Shown here in pieces: positions 22,981 to 33,411 of a DNA stretch of 64,000 nt. The notes beneath the pieces are model-generated. The model had not been told where the DNA came from. It searched no databases and was given only the letters and a program-made list of their open reading frames with translations. The translations under genes were made by a program, and so were the position numbers. Every line of letters begins with the position of its first letter. The first letter of the stretch is position 1. This DNA is from Gnetum montanum (Eukaryota; Streptophyta; Gnetopsida; Gnetales; Gnetaceae), in assembly GCA_015680685.1 (NCBI GenBank), contig MNCI01006555.1, positions 1,184,344-1,248,343 of the forward strand. The letters run 5' to 3'.

Positions 22981-24613
22981 CCAAGGATGTTCTTAAGCTT
23001 AGATTCTATCCTAAATTCATCCTCTTCTTCTTATTGTTCCCCAAATGTAGGATGATCATCTTCCTTCTCTATAGCAATCAATTGAGCTAGAATGCTAGAA
23101 TAGATATTGTTAAGGGAAATTTCTTCATATGGGGAAGTGAAGTGATGTGCTCTTTCCCACCCCTATGTATGAGCTCAAATTCCCTCTTGGATTTAGCTTC
23201 AATTCAGGAAATTAGCATGCCTACTTGTATTTTAGCACAAATGAAGTTATAGCGATCTTCATTAATAACTGCAAAATCAAGACTCTCCCCTCTCACTCTC
23301 AAAGATTGCCTACACTCAATGACTACACAATCTTTGGGATCATACACCCTCATGACTTATTGGTTATGATCTTAGCCAATGAAGGTGAAGGACAATTTGA
23401 TGGATTTTTGGAAAGACATGGCTAAAATGCTAACAATTACTTAAGAATAGGCTATAAATGTCAAGATAAGAGTAAGTTCTAATGAATGGAATTCAAAAAC
23501 TCTTAGAGGAAATGAAAATGGAAAAAAACTGATATAGTTACTAAAATTAGTAAGTGGGGGATAAAGGGGGTTTACGCCTTTACCAGAAATAGAATATTGA
23601 CAATCTTGGCTTTAAACCTCACCCAAGTTGGCTTCTCAAGTGCCTCTACGCTAGGTATGGCATGGTGAAAGAAGGGGGATGAGATAATAGAAATATCACA
23701 CTTTCCTATTCCAACGGTGGACATGGGGTGGGGGGTGTGGGGTGGGGAGCGGGGAAAGAGAGATAGAGAGAGAAAGTTTGAAGAAAAAAAATGGAAACTT
23801 GGCAGTTTCCAAAGATGATTTTGGTAGGTTCTAAACTTTCATCAAAAAGAAGGAAAAAGTAGGCTTGGTTGGTATGGAAACCAATGTTGCTTTAGTGCCA
23901 AAGATTATGGCAACAAAGATTAAACATTTATCAAGGCTTTCACATTGGCTCTGTTCTAGGAATTCACAATAGATGTTGTGAAATTCTAGCACCCAAACCA
24001 CCTATAGCTTCCACACTAAGGTTTTTGCCATAGGGAAGGGAGAAGGCAATGTGGGATTCCTTGAGAGTTTTGGCTAAAAATGGCTTTCAACTTGCAACAA
24101 AAGTAGATCTTGTTGTAAAATTGGTTTCAAATTTCACCAACGTTGGCCTCCCAACTACTTCCACACTGTGTATGATAGAGGGGGGGAAAGGAGGGTGAGA
24201 TGATGGGAATCTCACCCAATGTTAATGGGGGAAAACATTGAAAACCTAAAGTGAAAAGTTAATATTTTTCTACTAAAATTGGTTCCAAACAACTACTAAT
24301 TCTCTCAGATTGGAAAAATGGTGGTTTGGGNATTTATGAATGAGTTGAACCACCCACTTTTAGAAGTTTCAAAATAAAATTTTGACAATAAAACAATGAG
24401 GGAAAGAAATATCAACACTAGTTTTGGACCTTAAAATTCACAACAAGTGTTGTGAAAAACCAAAGCCCAACCACTTGCTTTCCATGCTATGGTTTTGGTC
24501 ATAGGGGGGAAAGTCCAACATTGATTTTTCAAAGGTTTTGTCTACAAAAAATGAAGGAAAACTTGCAAATGACAATGAAAATGATAGGTCTGGCTACAAA
24601 ATTTAGGAGAATG
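22981..24613 (-). repeat. Leader of element B with a duplicated ~500-bp unit
   Basis: This non-coding leader lies between primer site and gag. Sequence at about 23585-24085 recurs imperfectly at about 24110-24580. Matching landmarks are a TTGGCTTCTCAAGTGCCTC-like block then a GGATGAGAT-AT--AATCTCAC-like block, and later an 'attcacaa-a-tgttgtgaaa' hairpin-like block (23960 versus 24430) followed by a GGTTTT-G-CATAGGG-like block. A single N sits at 24331. A GT/GC/GG-rich stretch lies at 23722-23755. Confidence 0.6.
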
Positions 24614-24630
24614 TCCTCCTTCTAACACCA
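24614..24630 (-). other. Primer-binding site of element B (tRNA-Leu type)
   Basis: The minus strand reads TGGTGTTAGAAGGAGGA, close to TGGTGTCAGAAGTGGGA, the complement of a plant tRNA-Leu 3' end, with about three mismatches. It lies nine bases inside the 5' LTR. The tRNA assignment is from memory. Confidence 0.65.
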
Positions 24631-25419
24631 AGAAAAAACTATTACAACCAAAAACCTCAATTACTAGAATGAAAACCAAGGATCCTTGGTGCAAGTAGTT
24701 CCTCAACCTTGAATCCCTAGGGCCTTCATGATGAAAATGGGATTCAGGGTACCCTAGCTGGTCCAGTAGATCTTTGGACTTGGGAGATGCAAAATGTAGA
24801 AATATGAACAAATTCAAATAATGCACAAATAATAAATTTATATTTGAACACAAAACTTAAAACTTAAAAATTTATTAAGAAAAGAATCAAGAATAAGTTA
24901 GAGAAATGTGTACAAATGGTGCCTAGATGAGCAAAAAAAAGGCTCCACTTATACAAGAGTTCAAGGCCCATTGAAGGCAAGATGATCTACTTCGCAATCT
25001 AGTTGCCAAGCCACTCGTGATGCTATAGAACCTTCCTTTGCTACTACAACATTGGATCTACTAATTTGGTTGTTGCTAGGGGTGAGAAAGGGGGAAATAT
25101 TTGGATGCTAAGTTGCTCCACATTAGGTTTTGAGTCCCAGAAGTGTAGTGTTGACATCAAATTCCACCCAAATCTCAAGGTCTTAATGCTTTTACACTAG
25201 GATTCAAAAGAATGCAAGTATGGGAACTTGCAAGAGCTCTTGAGTGCCTAAAAATGCCCTAGGCATGGATTTGTGTATCTATAAATTGCTACTAAAAATT
25301 TCTCTTATTTTAAAATTACTTCACTTTCCAAAATTACTGCACTAGAGAAAACTTCTAGAACTTGTCAAAAACCAGGAACCTTGTCAAAAATCTGGAACCT
25401 GTAAATGGTGTTGGATTTT

Positions 25420-25430
25420 GGCTTTTATAG
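25420..25430 (-). promoter_or_regulatory. TATA-like box in the 5' LTR of B
   Basis: CTATAAAAGCC on the minus strand, conserved as TTATAAAAGG in the left LTR. It lies about 870 bp downstream of the LTR start, so U3 would be long. Confidence 0.5.
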
Positions 25431-25756
25431 GGTCTTTGGGCTATGAATGGAGATGAAAATTGGCTATGATTGGGCTGCAAAATGGCTGCAAATTTGATGT
25501 AATTTTACTACAAATTGGCTACCAAATTTAGGTGAAATGGGCACCCAAATTTGGTGGTTACTAAAAATAGTAAGTGCTTCCCCCATGGTCATTTCATTTA
25601 TTGAAAATAGTAACTAGGGCATCCCTTTCATGCTGAAGATGAATCTTCCATGCTAAGCTCTCCACCATGCTTATTGGAGTGGTTGGTCAACGTTCAAGTG
25701 CATAACTTGATGAAATTTACTTCTTATGGCTTCCATGCTAGGGGTTTGAATTTTCC

Positions 25757-25882
25757 ACACTAGGGGAAAACTTTCTAGGTTGGGGGGAAAGTTTCCAAGC
25801 TAGGGGGAATTTTCTAGTTTGAGGGGAAAGTTTGCAAGCTAGGGGGAAAAAATTTCTAGGTTGAGGGGAAAGTTTCCAAAAT
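25757..25882. repeat. ~24-bp tandem repeats in right LTR of B
   Basis: About five to six units of AGGGGGAAAxTTTCTAGxTTG type, versus about four in the left LTR. Confidence 0.75.
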
Positions 25883-26304
25883 TTACCTTTGGTCATCACA
25901 TTCAAGAGGGGAAAATTTTTAAACTCACCATCCTCCCACACTAGGGGTAGGTGAGATCTACGCCCTTGCATGTGTTTTCAACGTAGAAAATTATTTACCC
26001 CCCATAAAACCCATCAAATTGCATTTTCTGGAATTTCAAAAGGCATTTTTGAGTGCCCCCACCCCCGCGCCCGCCCTGCCCCCACCCAAGCCCAAATATA
26101 GATACTAGGTGACTTTTTTCACTTGGGAAATGAGGCTTTGACCACTTATGAGGCATTTTTCAATCCCAAAATTATAAAGTATGTGAAATCTACCATTGTG
26201 GGTTACAATTCTCACATTTACAATGAAATTTTATCATGGGTTCCATGGGGTGAAAGCTACATGATGAAGATTGATTATGACACACAAGATTTTGTGGTGT
26301 TTCA

Positions 26305-26309
26305 GAGAT
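26305..26309. repeat. Right target-site duplication (GAGAT) of element B
   Basis: Identical to 4441-4445 and directly adjacent to the LTR end. Confidence 0.9.
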
Positions 26310-27319
26310 GAAAAGAGAGAAGGTTGTGTGGAATGCCTTAGTAGCAAAAGCTCAAACATATGCACATGCTAAAGCTCTCACTATCCTTGAGGAGGAAAAT
26401 AAAAAACTTGCTATAGATAGCACTAGGTTAACTAACATTAAGAAGCAAACAAACTTTCTCTAGGAGAGCATTCATTAGTTACAAGAATAGTTCATTCAAG
26501 TTAACCAAGACATGAATATATTGACCCATGAAAATATAATCCTATCAATGGAGGAAGTATGCATCATCCATCAATAGTTAGCTATTGAAATAAGCACATG
26601 GTAGAATAAGGCTAAGAAACATGAGAAGCTTAAGGATCATTTTAGGAAGCAAGTGAAAATGTATAAATAGATGAATGAAAAGGAGATCCAAATTGCAAAG
26701 GATAAAATCAATTCTATCACTACCTAGACATAAGACTTGCAATCCATCTTGGATAGCCTAGCCCATGTCCATCAAGCCAAAATAAAGAATAAGTACCTAT
26801 AGATTGAGGACTTAACATAGTACATGGGGTTGCATAGCATATAGTACACTAACTTAGCTATGTTGAAAATAGGACAATCTTGAAATGAGCTCAAGAAAAA
26901 GGTAGCAGTTGTATATGCCATGTATGAGAAAAAGTTTATTGATTAGAATGATGCTTTACAGAAGTTGCATGTTGCACCCTCATAGCTTGAGATTGTAGAG
27001 GCTAGCTACCAAGAATAAAAGAATGTACAGCAAACCTAGCACGTCAGATGATAGATTATCAAGAGTTAAGAAAGATTGCTATGGCCTTTGAAAAAGAATG
27101 ATGGTAGTTCACAATCTAGTACATCAAAGTTAATAAAGTGTTCATGCAACTACCATGCTCGTGGGATGTATAGACTCCATCCAACATTGTGCAATCTTCA
27201 TGAATGATACATGATCCTAGGATGGAAGAAGATATGCTTTAGGTACTCCTGAATAGATATCAATTTATAAACCTAATGACAAGGGGAAGAAGCCAATGGA
27301 GGAGCCTCCACCACCTTGA
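26310..27319 (+). pseudogene. ORF F, 3' part: coiled-coil region
   Basis: This continues ORF F after element B. It aligns with ORF G from about 63330: a KAQTYAHAKAL-like block, an LSMEEVCII-like block near 26540, IEIST followed by Trp and a stop near 26590, and a KMYK block near 26660. Charged, heptad-rich text suggests an extended coiled coil. Stops are mostly TAG where G reads Gln or Trp. The frame ends with KGKKPMEEPPPP and TGA at 27317-27319, which I take as the natural C-terminus. Function unknown. Confidence 0.55.
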
Positions 27320-27345
27320 ACCTAAGGCCTACATTAAGTTACTTT

Positions 27346-27377
27346 AGTTTTTGTTTTGTTTTGTTTTGTTTTGTTTG
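27346..27377 (+). repeat. (TTTTG)n microsatellite
   Basis: About six units of TTTTG just after the ORF F stop codon. The following DNA up to 27541 shows no gene. A purine run, TTGTGGGGA (27532-27540), lies directly before LTR1. Confidence 0.85.
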
Positions 27378-27541
27378 TCTTGTCAAATGTTAACCATGTC
27401 TAATTTTGTAAAAACACCAATGCAGCATTTAGAGTCATGTAAATAGTTATGTTAAGTTAAATCTACCTCCTAATTTTGTAAGGAACTCTATCCTTATTTT
27501 GTTTTAACTCATGGATGAATTTCTAGTTAGTTGTGGGGATA

Positions 27542-28173
27542 TCATACAATCATTTTTTCATCAAAAGAGATATCATGTCTACAATATCATATCAATGATA
27601 TCATAGCTCAAGCTATGTCATCATTGATACAATGTCTTGAAATTTGTGTAGCCCAATAAATACCAATACCTGGGCATACAAACAACAATAATTTTTGCTA
27701 ATCATTACCCAAACTCTTGTAGTTTTATTTCATAGTTTTAGCAATAGTGTGAATGCATGTAGGGTGGTATTAAGTAGTTGAATGAAGTCTTTATTCGAGT
27801 GAACTATACTTGGGCATGGTGTATGATCAGTAATAAAGATTGATACTATTTTGCATCATTGTAGCATTTCCTTAGTTCCTTTATTCATTTGTTTACTTAG
27901 CATAATTTTCCTATTTTCTTAGCTTAATATTTTACACTTCCAAAGTACTTTACTTTGTATGATCATTAGTTAAGCAAAATGGATATGACTAATTTTGAAC
28001 ATTTAAGTGTAATTATTTGGTAACCCAATAGTGGTCTTGCTTGATTTACTCAGTAGTGATTCCACTTGGTAATCCCAATGATAATTACATAAGCCTAAGA
28101 CGTGACTAGTAAACCAAGAATAGATATTCATCACTACTAGGATAGAATAGATTCACATTTCTATATTACTTAG
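27542..28173 (+). repeat. LTR1: truncated LTR of the GATATC-type family
   Basis: It aligns with the LTR that follows at 28174: an ATATCATATCAATGATATCATAG-type block, a CAATAAATACC box, TTTATTCGAGTGAACTATAC, and two TTGGTAAYCC motifs. It stops at 28173, where the next LTR begins, so element E probably inserted into LTR1. A purine-rich TTGTGGGGA lies immediately upstream, so LTR1 may be the 3' LTR of the element that carried ORF F, but this is inference. Confidence 0.7.
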
Positions 28174-28642
28174 TGATAAAACCAAATTTTTCATCATTAC
28201 AATATCGTAACTATGATATCATATCAACAATATCGTAGCCCATCCTACATCATCATTGATGTGATGTCTCAAGATCTATGCAACCCTATAAATACAACAC
28301 TCGAGTGCATAATTGAGAATTTTCTATTCCAACACTTAGCTGAACTCTTGTATTTTTTTTCATAGCTTAGAGATAGAGTGAATGCCTGTAGTGTGGTGTT
28401 GAGTAGTTATACAATGTCTTTATTCAAGTGAATTGTATTGGACATAGTTCATGATTAATAATAAATATTAAGATTAATTTTCATCATTGTAGCATCCACT
28501 TAGTTTTCTCTATGTTTACTTAGAATAGTTTTCATGCTTTATTAGTTAATCATTTCTATTTTAAGCACTTTACTTCACATCTTATTAGTAAGCAGAATGG
28601 ATGGGACTAGTTTTGAGTGTTAGGTATAGTTATTTGGTAATT
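28174..28642 (+). repeat. 5' LTR of element E, first part
   Basis: Starts TGATAAAACC, contains AATATCG/GATATC motifs (28200-28245) and a CTATAAATAC box at 28298-28307, and ends in the first TTTGGTAAT motif where H inserted. Confidence 0.75.
28638..28642. repeat. Left target-site duplication (GTAAT) of element H
   Basis: GTAAT precedes the TG of the left LTR of H and is repeated at 38662-38666. Confidence 0.88.
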
Positions 28643-29150
28643 GTAACATCCAGTCCCTTGTAAAGGATGAAAACAATTGTAAACAATGTAATTAAACTTT
28701 AAATGAATAGGCACCTTGTTATGAGGAGTTATGATTATTCATATATCCCTTGGGAAAGGGTTTGACCTATGCCACTTAAGGTCAGGGTTAGAGGTTGTGC
28801 TAGGCATGGAGTTGTGGAGCCAGGAGAGGCAAGTAACAGAAGCTAGGTGAAATGGGATAAGAAGGGACTAATCACCCCTTTGGCAGGATAGCCTAACCAT
28901 GGTGGCAATGCCAGATTGCCTCTAAGGCTTAAGTGATATGGGAAGATAACCCAAAGACTGTTATAGTACTCTCTTCTATTAATAAAATCTCTCTATTTTT
29001 CTTGCTTCATTCTTTATTACCAATTATTTAATTACTAGTTAATTCATTTATTAAAAATTTATAATGTTTCCAATATATTATTTAAGAAAACAATAAATGC
29101 AATAAATTAAGAAATTGTATTTTTACAACATCTGGGAATAGGATGTCACA
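28643..29150 (+). repeat. 5' LTR of element H
   Basis: 508 bp aligned end to end with 38153-38661. Shared blocks include TATGAGGAGTTATGATTATT and TCTCTTCTATTAATAAAATC. Differences are numerous and mainly transitions, so insertion is old. Confidence 0.92.
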
Positions 29151-29152
29151 TT

Positions 29153-29164
29153 TGGTATCAGAGC
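29153..29164 (+). other. Primer-binding site of H (tRNA-iMet)
   Basis: TGGTATCAGAGC, the standard initiator-Met primer site of plant chromoviruses, two bases after the LTR. Confidence 0.93.
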
Positions 29165-29593
29165 AAACCATGATTTAATAACCAAAGTGGAAGGAAAACC
29201 TTATTTTATTGTTATTGTTATTATAAAATACAAGTACATATAAGAAAAATAACAAAATGGAAGAGAATATTATTTTATTTTATTTTGTAACAAAGGAGGA
29301 GTGAGAGAACTTACATCTAAGCAAGATATAGAAAAGGAAGAATAGGGACAAGAAGCATAATAAGAAAGATGTAAAGAACACAACTATGATTATTTGTTAC
29401 AATTGAATGACTCAAGGAGATCTATGACTATATTCAATTTTGATTCCCTTTCTTTAATAATAGCATATATCTTACTAAGAACTACCTTGCATCCAACTAG
29501 TCCATCATATAATTGTTTGATATATTCAGTCACACATCTTTCTATAGCTGCTGATTTCTTCTTTCTTTTAAGTTGGGTCTTCAACATATCCAT

Positions 29594-29701
29594 CTGTATT
29601 AATCAATCATCCATGTCCTTTTGTCATTTCTTCTTATTTCTTTGTAGAAACAAGATTTAAATTATGAGTTATGAGAAAATCAACATAAAAAATATTATTA
29701 C
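29594..29701 (-). other. Predicted intron of the antisense gene
   Basis: 108 bp; donor CAT/GTAATA and acceptor TACAG/ATG on the minus strand; phase 0 on both sides. Confidence 0.5.
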
Positions 29702-30220
29702 ATGAAATCAATCATTATCAATTTGAATGAACCTTTCATGAGTCTCCAGATGGCGAGCATAGCATGTTGCACTCTCCAATTCTCCTAAGAGTTGATCTAA
29801 ATATTTTATAGCATTTGGAGCATCCTCGAGAATTTCATGCAAAGATGATAAAGCCCCAACCGATATTAAATCATAATCTACCTTGAAGTTGCATGACTGA
29901 GACTCCCATAGATGGTAGACACACTCATGAATAGAATAGGATTTGTTATCAAAGATTTGCTAACTAATGTGGCAAAGAAGCACAAGTTCTTCTTCAACAG
30001 CCACCACTATCTTTTCCATCAAATAAGAAAGAATTGAGATAGAGAAAGAAGAAACCACTAGAATATACTCAGAAAATGATGTCGGTGTTGCGTATGAAAG
30101 AGAACCTCTTCTAGGTGTCATAGAAAAAGAAGGCATGACTGGTGATCTAGGTTATGGAAGGGGAGTCTGTTCGAAAGTGGCACCTACATCATCTCTATCC
30201 ATCTCTCGAATAAAATACTC

Positions 30221-30307
30221 CTACTCCATAGATCTTTGCAACACAAAAATCAACATCATACAAAGGAAATAGAGAAGTATTCAAACCTTTAAATAATTAA
30301 AACTTAC
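30221..30307 (-). other. Predicted intron of the antisense gene
   Basis: 87 bp; donor AAAG/GTAAGT and acceptor GAGTAG/GAG on the minus strand; phase 0. An alternative acceptor is the upstream TGCAAAG. Confidence 0.5.
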
Positions 30308-30433
30308 CTTTAGTTGCTTTCCCTTATCTTGTCTTGAATTTTTTCGAGCTTGTTAAGGTTGTTGTTGAACCTATTGTCGGGTTTATTGTCTTATAACTAC
30401 AAGACTTCTAGAACTTTGCCCAATATGTTGCCT

Positions 30434-30504
30434 CTACAAACATAAATTTATTAGAAAAAAATATATAAGAAATTAAACTAAGTTAATTATATTTAAATAT
30501 ATAC
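30434..30504 (-). other. Predicted intron of the antisense gene
   Basis: 71 bp; donor CCCAAG/GTATAT and acceptor TTTGTAG/AGG on the minus strand; T-rich; phase 0. Confidence 0.55.
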
Positions 30505-31556
30505 CTTGGGAATAGAAATTTTAATATGTTCTTGTGGTTGAACCGTACCAAAGCTAGAAGTACCTTGAATTTCTTTAACTTGTGTAGCTCTAGCACTCTA
30601 CATTGGTTCATTCTGTAGCCCAAATTGCACTGTCAAATAGATAAAATAAAAAAATAATCAACAAAAAGGAAATAATAAATACATGGAAAATACCTCATTG
30701 ATTTATTCATGATTCTAAACATGTTGTAAAGCCAGTTGACCTTTCCTGGCACCCAAAATCTTATTCCTTATAATCTCTCATCTATAAGAAATTTAGGGCA
30801 TAGCCAAGGATTGTAACAAGTAAACCATTTTTTTGAATGGTTATAAGTTAGGATCATACACATGAACAAGGGTATACAACATAGGGTATACAACATAGGG
30901 TATAAGATTTGGAAGGATTTTGCTGGGCAACAATAATTTCAGTTATGGCATTATACTAGGTAGAGAAATAAGACAATGACCAGTCATAAATTTTTATTGA
31001 TTATTTCATCATGAAATATGAAAATAGAATAAGAACTAACATAGTATTGCTATCTATACCACAAAACCTTGCTACTAATAAGCAAACATAAATCAAAGTG
31101 AGCCTCATTAATGAAATCTCCATGAACAAATTGGCTTTTGCCAATGGCGATATCAGTAACATAATCAGATAATTTCTTCTTACAAAAAGATTTAAATTTT
31201 GGGGAATAAGTTAAAGGAATTAAAAGACCCTCTCATTTCTGAAAACCTAAGGCTTCTTGAATATCAAGAGGAAAATTTGTTATTGCTCCAAAAACTAAAT
31301 GAAAAGTAGAACTTTTCTTACTACTATACTATTCACACCATTCCATAAGAATGCCCTTGCAATGGAAGAGTTTAAAAATAGAAAAAATAGGTAAATCAAC
31401 TAACCTAGAAGTGGTAAGGTATTTGAAACCCTCCTTCCCAAATAAACTACGAACAAGATTAGAAGCAAAAATTACATTATTTTGATATAAAATCATAGTC
31501 AGCAATTGAGAGCTACCTGAAAGAGTTAGAGGTGAAGCTTGACATCTGGGAGCCAT

Positions 31557-32250
31557 GATGAAGATGGTTAGAGTTCTTTGATGATAGAAAATCTTTAAGC
31601 TTATCTTCTATTAATTTTTTGTTGATATTGAGTTGTGATGGACACATAATCCTTCTTCTCATATTTATAATACAATGGTAAGAATCTTCATAAAAGAAAA
31701 GAGAAAATTATAACTTAAGATGACCAAATATTTAATAAAAGCTAACATGTACTTTTTTCAAAGAAAAAGCTAACATTTACTTTTTTTTTTAAAAGCTAAC
31801 ATTTACTTTTTCTAATTTTATGATTTCTAGGTTTACTAAAATGGAGTTATCTATAGTTTAACTTGAAGTGCTATCTGAGATGATTCTAACAATCCTAATT
31901 TCATCAAAATCCAACTTATGGTTTGAAAGATACAATAATTCTCAAGTTACGTGCAATTTTAAAAATTAATTTTATTTTTTTTGCTTTTCTAGTTTTAAAT
32001 TTTAAAAAAGGAGGGGAGTGGGTGTAGGAGGTCTTGGGTTTAAACCTAAGCCCCAATAAGTCATATATTCAAAAACTTTATTAAAAATTATATATATATA
32101 TAATAACAATAATTTATTAGGGATCGTGAGCCCTTAGGAGGACTACAATGGGTCAACAACCATAGCTTGGTGACAATCACGACTGACTTGCTGCCAAGCC
32201 CAGTAGCTGTGTAGGGACTAGCCCTTAGGCTAACCTTAAGGGTAATGTTT
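31557..32250. other. AT-rich spacer in the leader of H
   Basis: No coding frame. It contains a small set of AAAGCTAACATTTACTTTTT repeats (about 31738-31810) and a TA microsatellite (32090-32102). It could hold the promoter of the antisense gene that starts at 31556. Confidence 0.4.
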
Positions 32251-32399
32251 TTAATCACATCACGCCTACCTTCACCCTTTGCTACATGATGTCATGCATA
32301 CCCACACTACACCATATCTACCTACATCATGCCTACATTTGTAGCAATGTCGTGCCTGCCACTACCACTACTACATCTACCATTGCCACCTATCTGTTA

Positions 32400-32844
32400 C
32401 CTACCATGCATACTAACAATAACCGCCTCTAGCATCACCAATAACTACCTTCAACACCATTGATATTGAACTCTAGCACTACCGATAATCGCCTCTAGTG
32501 CCACCAATCACTGCCTCCAGTGCCACTGATAACTACCTCTTTAGACACTATTGATAACTACCTCTTCGTGTGTAGGCCCTAAGACAAGCTGTGTTGGGCC
32601 TAACAAGGGTTGCGTAGGCCTAGTCAAGGACTACGCTAACCTTGAAACAAGTCATGCTAGCCCTAGAGTAGGCCATGTAGGCCCAATCAAGGGTCACAAC
32701 AACACCAAGACCAACTACGCTAGCCACAAGGTCATCAGGATTAACTGTGCTAGCCCAAAGGAAGGCTACAGGGACCACACAATGGGCTATAGGGATCACA
32801 CAATAGGCCACGCTAGCTTAGAAGAGGGTTGTGAGGACTCTTGA
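32400..32844 (+). repeat. Degenerate ~27-bp tandem repeats encoding a nonapeptide-like repeat
   Basis: The open frame 32551-32844 reads a repeated phrase of eight to nine residues of the type CVGPNKG, KDYAN, ASPRVGHVGPIKG, corresponding to ~27-bp DNA units (GTAGGCC-AGTCAAGG-CTACGC type). Just upstream, 32400-32575, a GCCACCAATxACTGCCTCTA-type ~30-bp repeat also occurs. The repeats seem to be DNA-level tandem amplification. A translated product is doubtful. Confidence 0.55.
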
Positions 32845-33411
32845 ATGGGTTGTTCATTAGTAGATGGAAAAAACAAATTTTTCTTGACAATTAACAAAAA
32901 TTTTGAAATTCCTGTCAACTAATAGAAAAAAATTTCAAAAAATATTTGTGTCCATAATTGTTAATTTAAATTTAAAATGTGCATAATTATTTTTAAAAAT
33001 TTGAATTGGTGCTTCGGTAACAAGGAGAATAAGATTTTGTCACTAAGCATGCATGTTCTAAATTAGAACTAGAAAGGGTGACCTCTTGGGAAGTCTTGAA
33101 AAATGTGCAAGTTTTTAAACTTAAAATGGCTATAACTTTTGAATCTGAAGTCCTTTTTCAACCAAAAAAAATCAATTCCAAAAAATTTGAACCTTCCAGA
33201 CTCAATGAAACTATTAGATTTAGCTTTTGGATTATAGAAAATTAGCATTTCATTCATTGTTTTAGGTCTCAAAAATAATTAGGATTTGGTACTCGATAAA
33301 AAGTCCATTACAGTTTCAACTTCTTCTGCAACTAACTAACAATCTTGAATCACATAAAAATGGCCATAGAAGTGAAGGATTACCAACATACCTAATTTCT
33401 TCAACTTACCA

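Larger units (their letters stand above)
4446..26304 (-). mobile_element. Element B: ~21.9 kb Tat-lineage Ty3/Gypsy retrotransposon
   Basis: This is a full-length but degenerate element with LTRs 4446-6492 and 24640-26304, TG...CA termini (one mutated) and GAGAT target duplications. Minus-strand order is 5' LTR, primer site, leader, gag, protease, a ~9.5 kb insert region, RT-RNase H, a second archaeal-type RNase H, integrase, polypurine tract, 3' LTR. The second RNase H between the first RNase H and integrase is the hallmark of the Tat/Ogre lineage. Tandem repeats and great length also fit that lineage. The length includes a 454-base run of N. The insert region carries a plus-strand (antisense) multi-exon-like gene and a ~180-bp tandem array. 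It is almost certainly immobile now. Confidence 0.9.
24640..26304 (-). repeat. 5' LTR of element B (right copy)
   Basis: 1665 bp aligning with 4446-6492. On the minus strand it starts TGAAACACC and ends GTTGTAATA, whose terminal CA has mutated. A CTATAAAAGCC box lies on the minus strand at 25420-25430, equivalent to 5674-5685 in the other copy, and is the likely promoter of B. The two copies differ largely by transitions. Confidence 0.88.
29390..31556 (-). pseudogene. Antisense multi-exon gene remnant in the leader of H
   Basis: An ATG at 31556-31554 opens a minus-strand reading (MAPRCQASPLTLSGSSQ...) that continues through low-stop blocks to a TAA at 29390. Predicted exons are about 31035-31556, 30694-30960 (least certain), 30505-30612, 30308-30433, 29702-30220 and 29390-29593. 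Introns 29594-29701 (GTAATA...TACAG), 30221-30307 (GTAAGT...AGTAG) and 30434-30504 (GTATAT...TGTAG) have GT-AG ends, are AT-rich and join in phase 0. A fourth, about 30613-30693, is probable. The C-terminal exons are helical and charged, for example LLGELESATCYARHLETHER. Several stops interrupt. It lies opposite to gag-pol, between primer site and gag. I do not recognise the protein. Confidence 0.55.

Noticed and set aside
27540-28260. Repeated ATATCA motifs as a CRISPR-like array
   Set aside because: Spacing is irregular, and the motifs are part of two LTR U3 regions.
32089-32102. Origin-like or promoter-like TA run
   Set aside because: Simple dinucleotide repeat in AT-rich spacer; no supporting context.
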